DNA of 28,214 nucleotides from Candidatus Falkowbacteria bacterium UBA917 (GCA_002293855.1 DBEB01000028.1:1-28214); one strand, 5' to 3'. Shown: positions 7,764 through 15,013, counted from the stretch's first letter. Notes: generated by a model from the sequence alone, not told the origin. Translations and numbers: made by a program.

Positions 7764-8783
7764 TTAACAGCCCCAACCATTAGTGATAATTAGATTGTAG
7801 TTAGCTTGAACCTTGCCGACATAATTATAAGTTTGTAGATAGCTGTTGGAGCGGGATCGATCCCAATTAGCTGGACATTCCCAAGCGGTTTTGCCGGAGC
7901 AACCAGAGCGTTTAGAGGCGCCATTAGCCCCTGGTCCGCCATTGTAAGCAGCGGCAATGTATTTGGTTTGAGTGGAGATGCAACCAACTGAATTGCTAGT
8001 GCCGCCGTTGCAGGCGGTTCTTTTGAGTTGTGAGAGGTATTTGACCCCAGCATTGATCGAGGTTTGGGGATCAAAGGGGTCTGAACCAACGTTCATGCGA
8101 GTAAAAGTGCTATTAATAGTTTGCATGAGACCTTTGGCTAGAACTTGGCCCTTGCTATCTTTGCTGGCGGCTTTGGGGTTGCCAGCTGACTCCGTCATCA
8201 TAATAGCTTTGGCGAGACTACAATCAACCCCGTATTGATTGGCGGCTTGTCTCAGCATGCTGTCGTAAGTGCTATTATTATTTGAGAAGCTGGGCTTGCC
8301 GGTATAGTCGCCAGTCAGGACGCCGCCAGCAGAGGAGAAGTCTGGCTTTTCGATTAAGCCGATATTAAGTGGTCGGAAATTTACTAAATCGGTATTGATA
8401 AGAGACAGTAGCATATAGGAGCCAAGAGCCAGAGCGACACCGCTAAGCGCGCCAGTGATCTGTCCTTTGGCTTCACCGACTTTGCCGGGATTACCTTGAG
8501 AAATGACCCAGCGCACACCGCCAACAGCGATCATGATCATGGCGAGTAGACCAATAATGCCAATACCATAGCGATAGATGGCGACGATGTATTCAGCTAT
8601 CCAACTACTGGCTATATTGCCATTGCTAGAATTAACATCAGAAAAAGGCGCCATGCCTGGGATAGGTATTTTGAGCTTGGGAGCCGGTACTTGGTTTTCA
8701 ATAGCAAAAGCTGGCTGGATGATAAAGAAGCTTGCAAGAGCAAGTGCAATGACTAAGCAGATTGTTAGTTTGCTGTGCTTCAT
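7764..8783 (-). CDS. VirB2/TrbC-like pilin fused to an SLT lytic transglycosylase
   Basis: The 339-residue protein starts with a signal peptide (residues 1-27, I-Q-P-A-F-A). Two hydrophobic helices follow (about 70-93 and 110-131) joined by W-V-I-S-Q-G-N-P-G-K-V, the layout of VirB2/TrbC pilins of type IV secretion systems. From about residue 170 there is an SLT domain with catalytic E198 in M-M-T-E-S-A-G-N-P, then G-L-M-Q-T-I-N-S-T and A-A-Y-N-G-G. VirB2 and the VirB1-type transglycosylase are normally separate; here they are one chain. Six or more Cys in the SLT part pair by position with those of the downstream gene. It starts immediately after the stop of the DsbA-like gene. An inner-membrane protein with its catalytic part outside is expected. 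No other VirB gene lies in the window. Confidence 0.85.
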   Translation of the reverse strand: MKHSKLTICLVIALALASFFIIQPAFAIENQVPAPKLKIPIPGMAPFSDVNSSNGNIASSWIAEYIVAIYRYGIGIIGLLAMIMIAVGGVRWVISQGNPGKVGEAKGQITGALSGVALALGSYMLLSLINTDLVNFRPLNIGLIEKPDFSSAGGVLTGDYTGKPSFSNNNSTYDSMLRQAANQYGVDCSLAKAIMMTESAGNPKAASKDSKGQVLAKGLMQTINSTFTRMNVGSDPFDPQTSINAGVKYLSQLKRTACNGGTSNSVGCISTQTKYIAAAYNGGPGANGASKRSGCSGKTAWECPANWDRSRSNSYLQTYNYVGKVQANYNLIITNGWGC

Positions 8784-9473
8784 TTAATTGAGTAGATTTT
8801 TTAAATAATCTTCAAAGGCAGCCTGATCAAGAGTGCCACTAGGGTATTCTAGACCATTGATATACCAGCTAGGTGTGCCACTGAGAGCTAGTCGCTCGCT
8901 ATCGACCATATTTTTTTTGATGGTATTGAGGTATTTGCGAGTATCTAGACAGTTCTGAAATTGTTTTTGATCGAGAGTTAGCTTCTGGGCTAGGGCGATT
9001 ATACTAGATTCGTCTTGACCGAGCTCTTCGCTTTGGTATTGATAGAGTAGATCGTGCATAGGCCAAAATTGAGATTGTTCACCAGCACAGTGGGCGGCGA
9101 GGGCGAGGCCGACGGATTTTTCGGTGGGTGTGCGGTCACGAAAGATGACTTGGATTTGATCGGGGTGCTTGAGAGCTAGCTCACGTAGAATGGGTGCCGA
9201 GGCTCGACAATAGGGACAAGTGAAGTCGCCAAACTCAACGATAGTGACTTTGGCTTTGGGATTGCCCATGGCATTGTAACTGTTGTCAGTGCCGTAAATG
9301 GTATTGAGACGTTTGACTAGATCGGCGTTGTTTGCTTGTGGGGTACTATCAGGACTGAGAGTGCTGATATCGCTGACGGGACGATTGGTGTAGAGGTACA
9401 GAGAAACCAAAAAAATCAAACTAACACCAATCAAAATCAGCCAAGATAATTTGTTTTGTAGATCCTTGTCCAT
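8784..9473 (-). CDS. DsbA/thioredoxin-like thiol:disulfide oxidoreductase, membrane-anchored
   Basis: This 229-residue protein has one N-terminal transmembrane helix (about 10-28) and a thioredoxin fold of the Thioredoxin_4/DsbA type. The active site is C86-P-Y-C89 in F-G-D-F-T-C-P-Y-C. The cis-Pro loop is G-T-P-S-W-Y-I-N-G near residue 203. The active site should face outside, where such proteins oxidise or isomerise Cys pairs in exported proteins. Two further Cys lie in the helical insertion (A-A-H-C-A-G-E and Q-N-C-L-D). It is first in an operon with two Cys-rich transglycosylases, its likely substrates. The giant Cys-rich protein at 15014 is another candidate. No DsbB or VKOR partner is visible here. 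Confidence 0.9.
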   Translation of the reverse strand: MDKDLQNKLSWLILIGVSLIFLVSLYLYTNRPVSDISTLSPDSTPQANNADLVKRLNTIYGTDNSYNAMGNPKAKVTIVEFGDFTCPYCRASAPILRELALKHPDQIQVIFRDRTPTEKSVGLALAAHCAGEQSQFWPMHDLLYQYQSEELGQDESSIIALAQKLTLDQKQFQNCLDTRKYLNTIKKNMVDSERLALSGTPSWYINGLEYPSGTLDQAAFEDYLKNLLN

Positions 9474-9501
9474 TGCTTAAAGTGATTTATTTTTCTATAC
9501 T
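9473..9501 (+). promoter_or_regulatory. Possible promoter of the exonuclease III gene
   Basis: TTGCTT (9473-9478), 17 bases, TATACT (9496-9501) on the + strand. Initiation near 9508 would give a leader of about 67 bases. It faces and overlaps the leftward promoter at 9505-9533. Confidence 0.4.
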
Positions 9502-9504
9502 GAA

Positions 9505-9533
9505 ATTATATCATATTAACGAATAGCTGTTAA
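9505..9533 (-). promoter_or_regulatory. Promoter of the DsbA/pilin-SLT/SLT operon
   Basis: On the complement, TTAACA (9533-9528), a 17-base spacer and TATAAT (9510-9505). Initiation is expected near 9498, about 25 bases before the start codon. An inverted repeat TTAAC-N8-GTTAA (9516-9533) overlaps the -35 and spacer and could be an operator. Confidence 0.65.
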
Positions 9534-9574
9534 TGATTGGTGATGGAGTGATTGTTAAAATAAATATAATCAAG

Positions 9575-10336
9575 ATGAAAATTGTATCATGGAATATTAA
9601 TGGTATTAGGGCGGCGCTTAAAAATGGTTTTGTAGAGTCGCTAGCCAAGCTCAATCCGGATCTCATAGGCTTACAAGAAGTAAAGATTGATGATGGACGG
9701 CGAGCAGCTGAAGCTTTTGAATTTAAAGGCTATGAGGATTATTGGCACAGTGCTAAAAAACCCGGTTACTCAGGGACGGCGATTTTGACTAAGTCTAAGC
9801 CACTGCAGATTATCAATGGTATTGAGCGAGCTCATTTTGATGATGAAGGTCGGACGATTACAGCTGAGTATGAGCAATTTTTCTTTATTAATAATTATTT
9901 CCCTAACGCTCAGCCAGAACTCAAAAGAATTGATTATAAAGAAGATTATAATCGGGAGTTGCTCGCCTATGCTAAGCAGTTAGAAAAAAAGAAGCCGGTA
10001 ATTATTTGCGGTGATTTGAATGTGGCAACAGAAGAGATTGACTTAGCTCGACCCAAAGAAAATGTCGGCAATCCTGGTTTTAGTGATCAAGAACGCTACT
10101 GGGGTCGTGAATATCTGAAGGCTGGTTTTGTAGATAGTTTTCGACATCTGCATCCAACTGAGCAAAAGTATTCGTGGTGGAGTTATCGCATGGGGGCGAG
10201 AGCCAAAAATGTCGGCTGGCGGATTGATTATATTTTGTTGTCGCCAGCTTTGGTAAGTAAATTAAAGGTTGCCGAGATTAGAAATGATATTATGGGTAGT
10301 GATCATTGCCCAGTGGAGATTGAGATTGATTTATAA
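9575..10336 (+). CDS. xthA: Exodeoxyribonuclease III / AP endonuclease
   Basis: Taking the ATG at 9575 gives 253 residues starting M-K-I-V-S-W-N-I-N-G-I-R-A, exactly where the family starts. An ATG at 9533 in the same frame would add 14 residues with no family match. Catalytic motifs are all present: W-N-I-N-G, L-Q-E-V-K (metal-binding Glu), Y-S-G-T-A-I-L (active Tyr), C-G-D-L-N-V-A (Asp/Asn), the W-R-I-D-Y segment and G-S-D-H-C-P (catalytic His). The enzyme cuts DNA at abasic sites and removes 3' blocks in base-excision repair in the cytoplasm. It is followed after 15 bases by a small membrane-protein gene, probably on the same transcript. No strong Shine-Dalgarno site precedes the start. 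Confidence 0.95.
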   Translation: MKIVSWNINGIRAALKNGFVESLAKLNPDLIGLQEVKIDDGRRAAEAFEFKGYEDYWHSAKKPGYSGTAILTKSKPLQIINGIERAHFDDEGRTITAEYEQFFFINNYFPNAQPELKRIDYKEDYNRELLAYAKQLEKKKPVIICGDLNVATEEIDLARPKENVGNPGFSDQERYWGREYLKAGFVDSFRHLHPTEQKYSWWSYRMGARAKNVGWRIDYILLSPALVSKLKVAEIRNDIMGSDHCPVEIEIDL

Positions 10337-10351
10337 TTAAGAGATTTTTTT

Positions 10352-10744
10352 ATGTCAGAGTTTAAGGTCCATGGTAAATTTTATCGCGAGTTAGTTTTTT
10401 ACGTAGGCGTGCTCGCTACTATCTGTTACCGGATTATTATTTTTTTGAACTATCTACCTAATAAGATTTGGACGGATCTGGCTTGGTATATCGGGACAAT
10501 TGGTTTTGCTTGGTATTTTGCTCATCGTTACCGTGTAGAGAAGCAAAGAACGCAGACGATTGTGGAGAGTAAGCTCGTCGATAAAATTAGTGCTGGTAAA
10601 AAATTATCAGTTGCTGACCAAGGGGTTTTGGTGTCGACTTTGCATAGCTTGCAATCATCTAAGTCACAATGGAATTATATCGTGATTTTTGTGGCTTCTG
10701 GCTTGGCGCTACTTGCCGATATTATCATTCGTTTGCTGAGATAA
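10352..10744 (+). CDS. Small multi-pass membrane protein of unknown function
   Basis: The 130-residue protein has three likely transmembrane helices (about residues 13-33, 40-57 and 107-128). A polar middle, about residues 58-105, includes a helical K-L-V-D-K-I-S-A-G-K-K-L-S motif. I do not recognise a family. The middle part has the look of a short cytoplasmic helical hairpin. It begins 15 bases after xthA and is likely cotranscribed, although a role in repair is not implied. The AT-rich 132-base gap after it holds the leuS control region. Confidence 0.65.
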   Translation: MSEFKVHGKFYRELVFYVGVLATICYRIIIFLNYLPNKIWTDLAWYIGTIGFAWYFAHRYRVEKQRTQTIVESKLVDKISAGKKLSVADQGVLVSTLHSLQSSKSQWNYIVIFVASGLALLADIIIRLLR

Positions 10745-10773
10745 TTGGCTAATTTTATAGAAAAATAGTCATA

Positions 10774-10802
10774 TTGTAATTAGTTAATTTTGCTGTTAAT
10801 TT
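10774..10802 (+). promoter_or_regulatory. Weak candidate leuS promoter
   Basis: TTGTAA (10774-10779), 17 bases, then TAATTT (10797-10802) preceded by TG at one base distance. The -10 match is poor, but this is the best placed candidate in the gap before leuS. Confidence 0.3.
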
Positions 10803-10833
10803 GTTAATCTAAATAGAGAGTGTTTTTTTTGAG

Positions 10834-10864
10834 CCTAAAGTTAACCAAATACAAGCTTTAGGAG
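10834..10864 (+). promoter_or_regulatory. Hairpin covering the leuS Shine-Dalgarno site
   Basis: CCTAAAG (10834-10840) pairs perfectly with CTTTAGG (10856-10862) across a 15-base loop. The 3' arm covers the first bases of AGGAG (10860-10864), the only Shine-Dalgarno sequence before the leuS ATG at 10877. Melting would be needed for full ribosome access, which suggests translational control. The T run at 10823-10830 precedes the stem, so this is not a terminator. Confidence 0.45.
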
Positions 10865-10876
10865 TGTGACTTTTGT

Positions 10877-13336
10877 ATGCCTAAATATAATCATCAAGAA
10901 TTAGAAAAAAAATGGCAGGCCGCTTGGCTAGCTACTGAACTCGACAAGACTGAGGAGACGAGTGATAAGCCCAAGTATTATTGCTTGGATATGTTTCCTT
11001 ATCCGTCTGGAGCGGGTCTGCATGTTGGCCATCCGAAGGGTTATATTGCCACCGATATCATCAGTCGCTATAAGAGGCTCAATGGCTACTCAGTTTTGCA
11101 TCCGATGGGTTGGGATGCTTTTGGCTTGCCGGCTGAAAATTATGCTCTAGCTAACAAAGTCCATCCACGAGTGGCGACCGAAGCTAATATTGCTACTTAT
11201 AAGCGACAACTATCAATGATTGGTTTGTCTTATGATTGGTCGCGTGAGATTAACACTACAGATCCTGAGTATTATAAATGGACACAGTGGATTTTTGCTG
11301 AGATGTTTAAAAAGGGTTTGGTTTTTGAATCTTACGAGCCAATTAACTGGTGTCCGACTTGTTTGACCGGTCTTGCTAATGAGGATTTGGATAATGGTAA
11401 ATGTGAGCGTTGTGGCAGTGAGGTAGAAAAAAAGCCGATGAGACAATGGGTGATTAGGATTACTGATTATGCCGAGCGTTTGCTCGCCGACATTGATCAG
11501 TTGACCGATTGGGAGGAGTCGATTAAGGAAATGCAGCGGAATTGGCTGGGTAAGTCGGAGGGCGCGACACTTAAATTTGCAATTATCAATTCACAATTGA
11601 CAGTGGAGGTTTTTACAACGAGACCGGATACGATTTTTGGGGCGACTTATTTAGTCTTGGCGCCGGAGCATGAATTGGTTGCTGCGAGTAAAGAGTTGAT
11701 TAGCAATTGGTTGGAAGTGCAAGAATATATTAATAAGGTTAAGAATAAGTCGGATTTGGAGCGTACTGACTTGAATAAAGATAAGAGCGGAGTGCAATTA
11801 AAGGGGTTAATGGCTATTAATCCAGTTAATCAGCAGGAAATCCCGGTTTTTGTGGCTGATTATGTGCTTGCAGGTTATGGAACTGGAGCGATTATGGCGG
11901 TGCCAGCTCATGATGAGCGGGATTGGGACTTTGCTAAGAAATATAATTTGCCGATTAAACAGGTGGTGGAGTCAGGTGTTGAGCTTGGCGACAGGGTTAT
12001 GACAGATGCTGGTGTAGCTATTAATTCCGATTTCCTGGATGGTCTTGCTACTCCTGAAGCGAAGACGAAGATGATTGAGCATCTGGAGAAAAATAGCCTA
12101 GGTGCCAAGAAAATCAATTGGAAGTTAAAAGACTGGGTTTTTAGCCGTCAGCGTTATTGGGGAGAGCCGATGCCTTTGGTTTTTTGTCAAGCCTGTAAAG
12201 ATAGAGCTAGCTTTGATAATGATGGAGAACGATTGAATCCTGGCTGGTTTGTCGATGCAAATTTGCCAGTAAGATTGCCTGAGGTAGAGAGTTATCAGCC
12301 ATCAGGGACCGGAGAATCACCACTAGCCAATATCAGTGAATGGGTCAATATCAAGTGTCCACGTTGTGGTGGTGAGGCTAGACGTGAGACTAACACTATG
12401 CCGCAGTGGGCAGGGTCGTCTTGGTACTATATCGCATATGCTATGCGATCAATTAACAATGATCAATTAACAATGATCAATTATCGAGAGGTTTTAGATA
12501 AGTGGTTGCCGGTAGATATGTATGTGGGCGGAGCTGAGCATGCGACTCGTCATTTGATCTATGCTCGTTTTTGGCACAAGTTCCTCTTTGATATTGGAGT
12601 GGTTAATTGTTCTGAGCCTTTTACAGCTCTCAGACAAGTAGGTTTGATACTGGCTGAAGATGGTCGTAAGATGAGTAAGCGTTGGGCTAATGTCATCAAT
12701 CCTGATCAAATTATCCAGTCGCATGGTGCCGATGCGCTAAGAGTCTATGAGATGTTTATGGGCCCTTTTAATCAGTCGGTGGCTTGGAGTACCAATGGTT
12801 TGACGGGAGCCAGGAAGTTTTTGGATAAAGTTTGGAATTTGTCGGAAAAGCTTAGTGATGAAGCTGATAGTCGTGAGATAGAGCGACTGCTGCACAAAAC
12901 AATTAGAAAGATTGGTGCTGATATTGAAAGTCTAGCTTTTAATACTGTTGTTAGTGCGCTAATGATTTTGGTTAATGCTTGGACGGCGGAGGCAAAAGTT
13001 AATAGGGTTAATTTTCGTCAATTGGTGATTTTGTTGTCGCCACTAGCACCACACCTAGCTGAAGAGCTGTGGCAATTGAGCGGAGCGGATAGCTCTGTCT
13101 TTAAACAGACTTGGCCGATGTGTAATGAAGAGCTAGCTCGTGATGACAAGGTTAATCTGACAGTCCAGATCAATGGTAAGCTGCGTGATACTCTGGAGCT
13201 TGATTTTGACTCTGAAGAATCAGTTGTCCGAGAACTGATTGCTAGCAATGATAAGGTGCAGAAGTGGCTCGCTGGTCAGGAGATTGTTAAAGTGGTATTT
13301 GTGAAGAATAAATTGATTAACTTTGTCCTTAAATAA
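10877..13336 (+). CDS. leuS: Leucyl-tRNA synthetase
   Basis: The 819-residue protein has the full bacterial LeuRS layout. The class I HIGH motif is H-V-G-H near residue 51. A zinc module follows (C-P-T-C ... C-E-R-C). The CP1 editing domain has T-T-R-P-D-T-I-F-G and V-P-A-H-D-E-R-D, the last Asp being the residue that fixes the amino group during hydrolytic editing. A second Cys4 cluster is C-Q-A-C ... C-P-R-C. The second signature reads K-M-S-K-R-W, with Arg in place of the final Ser. The anticodon-binding helices and C-terminal domain complete it. It charges tRNA-Leu in the cytoplasm. An in-frame tandem duplication sits at 12447-12483. The rsmA start codon directly follows its stop. Confidence 0.97.
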   Translation: MPKYNHQELEKKWQAAWLATELDKTEETSDKPKYYCLDMFPYPSGAGLHVGHPKGYIATDIISRYKRLNGYSVLHPMGWDAFGLPAENYALANKVHPRVATEANIATYKRQLSMIGLSYDWSREINTTDPEYYKWTQWIFAEMFKKGLVFESYEPINWCPTCLTGLANEDLDNGKCERCGSEVEKKPMRQWVIRITDYAERLLADIDQLTDWEESIKEMQRNWLGKSEGATLKFAIINSQLTVEVFTTRPDTIFGATYLVLAPEHELVAASKELISNWLEVQEYINKVKNKSDLERTDLNKDKSGVQLKGLMAINPVNQQEIPVFVADYVLAGYGTGAIMAVPAHDERDWDFAKKYNLPIKQVVESGVELGDRVMTDAGVAINSDFLDGLATPEAKTKMIEHLEKNSLGAKKINWKLKDWVFSRQRYWGEPMPLVFCQACKDRASFDNDGERLNPGWFVDANLPVRLPEVESYQPSGTGESPLANISEWVNIKCPRCGGEARRETNTMPQWAGSSWYYIAYAMRSINNDQLTMINYREVLDKWLPVDMYVGGAEHATRHLIYARFWHKFLFDIGVVNCSEPFTALRQVGLILAEDGRKMSKRWANVINPDQIIQSHGADALRVYEMFMGPFNQSVAWSTNGLTGARKFLDKVWNLSEKLSDEADSREIERLLHKTIRKIGADIESLAFNTVVSALMILVNAWTAEAKVNRVNFRQLVILLSPLAPHLAEELWQLSGADSSVFKQTWPMCNEELARDDKVNLTVQINGKLRDTLELDFDSEESVVRELIASNDKVQKWLAGQEIVKVVFVKNKLINFVLK
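12431..12483 (+). repeat. Inverted repeat plus 14-base tandem repeat inside leuS
   Basis: ATCGCATA (12431-12438) and TATGCGAT (12442-12449) form a perfect inverted repeat with a 3-base centre. Overlapping its end, GATCAATTAACAAT occurs at 12447-12460 and 12461-12474, with a third copy broken off at 12483 (GATCAATTA). The 2.6 copies encode the surface stretch S-I-N-N-D-Q-L-T-M-I-N-Y, where LeuRS sequences vary in length. Confidence 0.85.
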
Positions 13337-14182
13337 ATGGATTTGCTAAAAGAAACAAAAGAACTGTGTAAGCTCTATAATATTAAGCCCAGTGCTAGTA
13401 AGGGTCAGAATTTTTTGCTTAATTCTTTTGTTTATCAGGCAATTGTAGAGACAGCTCGGATTAAGAGCGATGAGACGGTCTTGGAAGTTGGTCCTGGGCT
13501 AGGGTTTTTGACCATGGCTTTGGCTCAGCAGGCTAAAGAAGTAGTGAGCGTGGAGCTTGATGATAAATTAGCTAGCTTACTACCTAGTCGTTTGAAAGCA
13601 GCTGGTTACACAAATATCCGATTGATCCATGATAATGTTTTGAACTGGCCGAGACTCAATAAAATGCCGGTTTTGAATAGTTTTAAGATTGTGGCTAATT
13701 TGCCTTATAATATTACGGCGGTTTTTTTGCGTAAATTTTTAACTGGTGCGCCTGACTTAGTGTCGATGACACTGATGCTTCAGGACGAAGTAGCGAGACG
13801 TATTACGGCTCGTCCCGGTGATATGAGCTTGCTTGCCTTGTCAGTGCAGTATTATGCTCGGGCAGAGTATAAGTTTAAGGTTGCGGCGCAAGATTTTTAT
13901 CCCGCTCCAAAAGTCAGCAGTGCAGTAGTGCATATTGAGATTAAAAAAGAAAAATTACTTGATCAAGAAGATGAAAAGCTCTTATTTCGCTTGGCGAAAA
14001 TTGGTTTTGCAGCGAGACGTAAGATGCTCAAGGGTAATCTACTAAATGTTATTAAAATTAAGCCGGAGCTGATACTGGCAGCGATGGTGGAAAACAAGAT
14101 TGAGGAGAAGGCGAGAGCGCAAGATTTGTCAGTTGAGCAGTGGTTGGGATTGCTTGGCTCTTTGCGCGGCTATATGATATAA
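13337..14182 (+). CDS. rsmA: 16S rRNA (adenine1518/1519-N6)-dimethyltransferase
   Basis: This 281-residue protein has the RsmA/KsgA layout. The N-terminal segment K-G-Q-N-F-L-L-N binds substrate. The SAM-binding motif I is L-E-V-G-P-G-L-G-F-L-T (about residues 49-59). Motif II gives the acidic V-E-L-D. The catalytic motif IV is N-L-P-Y-N-I near residue 121. F-Y-P-A-P-K-V-S-S-A-V and the C-terminal helical domain follow. It dimethylates two adjacent adenines in helix 45 of 16S rRNA late in 30S assembly. Its ATG begins right after the leuS stop, so the two are translationally coupled. A promoter for the next gene overlaps its last codons. Confidence 0.95.
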   Translation: MDLLKETKELCKLYNIKPSASKGQNFLLNSFVYQAIVETARIKSDETVLEVGPGLGFLTMALAQQAKEVVSVELDDKLASLLPSRLKAAGYTNIRLIHDNVLNWPRLNKMPVLNSFKIVANLPYNITAVFLRKFLTGAPDLVSMTLMLQDEVARRITARPGDMSLLALSVQYYARAEYKFKVAAQDFYPAPKVSSAVVHIEIKKEKLLDQEDEKLLFRLAKIGFAARRKMLKGNLLNVIKIKPELILAAMVENKIEEKARAQDLSVEQWLGLLGSLRGYMI

Positions 14183-14183
14183 T
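14154..14183 (+). promoter_or_regulatory. Promoter of the calcium-repeat/giant-protein pair
   Basis: TTGGCT (14154-14159), 18 bases, then TGA-TATAAT (extended -10, hexamer 14178-14183), overlapping the last codons of rsmA. Initiation is expected near 14190, giving a leader of about 125 bases. Confidence 0.6.
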
Positions 14184-14219
14184 ATCAGAGCTAGTCTGAT
14201 CTAATTATTTTTTTAATTT
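14184..14219 (+). terminator. Weak intrinsic terminator after rsmA
   Basis: ATCAGA (14184-14189) pairs with TCTGAT (14195-14200) around GCTAG. It is followed by an AT-rich tract with a run of seven T, interrupted by CTAATTA. It directly follows the -10 hexamer of the next promoter, so it would stop leuS-rsmA transcripts while new ones start. Confidence 0.4.
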
Positions 14220-14225
14220 TTCTCC

Positions 14226-14309
14226 CTAGCTATTACTCTTAGTTAGCAATTTGGATTTACAAGATCGCAGTCTATTACAGCTGGTCTTGTGGATTAGTGA
14301 ATTGACCAG
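14226..14309 (+). promoter_or_regulatory. Structured leader with competing hairpins
   Basis: CTAGCTA (14226-14232) pairs with TAGTTAG (14240-14246). Then ACAAGATC (14259-14266) can pair with GGTCTTGT (14283-14290), eight pairs with one G-U. CTGGTC (14281-14286) can pair with GACCAG (14304-14309), six pairs. The last two share GGTC and exclude each other. The second ends six bases before the ATG at 14316, where no Shine-Dalgarno site is visible. A regulatory role is inferred. Confidence 0.4.
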
Positions 14310-14315
14310 CAAGCT

Positions 14316-15002
14316 ATGGACAGTCAATTGGTTGATGGTCCAATTAATCCTACTATTAATCAAATTCCAGTTGAGCCGGCTTTAACTCCCAAGCAACGTC
14401 GAGGTATTTATGTTTTGATTGTAATCGTGGTTGCGGTTTTGCTTGGCTGGTATTGGCAAATTAGTCGTTATGTAGCCTTGGGGCTCTATGGCGGTATTGA
14501 CCCAGCGACTTTGCAACAGGAAGCAGAGTTAAATAATCAAAAATTGCAAGAAAATCAGGCTCGTCTCGATGAGGTTTATAACAAGGACACTGACGGTGAT
14601 CAATTGCCTGACTGGGAGGAGACTAATATTTATAAGAGTTCACCGTTTTTACCGGATACTGACGGAGATGGATTTAATGACAAGCTAGAAGTTGACAACA
14701 AGACTAATCCAGTTTGTCCAGAAGGCAAAGAGTGTATTGATAATATGACGACTGAACAGCAGTCGAGTGATGGGGTTCAGACAGCGCCAAGTGCTCCAAG
14801 TGTTGGCCAAGATCAGCTGGAGTTGCTCAAGCAGGCCTTTGGTGATAATCCGGATACTAATTTTTTACGTAGTCAGTTACTCAGTGCCGCTAGTAATGAA
14901 GAGCAAAAAACGGTGATTAATGGTCTGAGTGATCAGCAGTTGATGGATTTTTACAAAGAAATGATTCAGGGTCCGAGTGCAAGCAGTAGTCCGAGTCTTT
15001 AG
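14316..15002 (+). CDS. Membrane-anchored calcium-repeat (thrombospondin type 3-like) protein
   Basis: The 228-residue protein has a short cytoplasmic tail, one transmembrane helix (about 30-48) after K-Q-R-R, and a short helical stretch to residue 88. Two calcium-type repeats follow, D91-T-D-G-D95 with Q-L-P-D-W-E-E, and D114-T-D-G-D118-G-F-N-D-K-L-E. A Cys pair (C-P-E-G-K-E-C, residues 134 and 140) could form a disulfide. The Ser/Gln-rich end has helical segments. In other proteins such repeats bind Ca2+ and stiffen stalks. The outer part parallels residues 205-250 of the protein at 3859. It is 11 bases before the giant gene and shares its promoter, so it is a good candidate for an anchor or partner of that protein. 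Confidence 0.8.
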   Translation: MDSQLVDGPINPTINQIPVEPALTPKQRRGIYVLIVIVVAVLLGWYWQISRYVALGLYGGIDPATLQQEAELNNQKLQENQARLDEVYNKDTDGDQLPDWEETNIYKSSPFLPDTDGDGFNDKLEVDNKTNPVCPEGKECIDNMTTEQQSSDGVQTAPSAPSVGQDQLELLKQAFGDNPDTNFLRSQLLSAASNEEQKTVINGLSDQQLMDFYKEMIQGPSASSSPSL

Positions 15003-15013
15003 ACTAAGTACTT

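Noticed and set aside
9565..9570. TATAAT as an xthA -10 element
   Set aside because: Transcription would begin at or after the start codon at 9575, and no -35 lies at the right distance.
9533..9574. Upstream ATG adding 14 residues to exonuclease III
   Set aside because: The family starts at M-K-I-V-S-W; the extra residues have no family match.
10745..10876. T-box riboswitch before leuS
   Set aside because: The gap is only 132 bases and has no T-box core sequence or terminator/antiterminator pair.
12661..12690. KMSKR in LeuRS as a sign of a defective enzyme
   Set aside because: Arg in the last position of this loop occurs, as far as I recall, in other functional bacterial LeuRS, and all other catalytic and editing motifs are intact.
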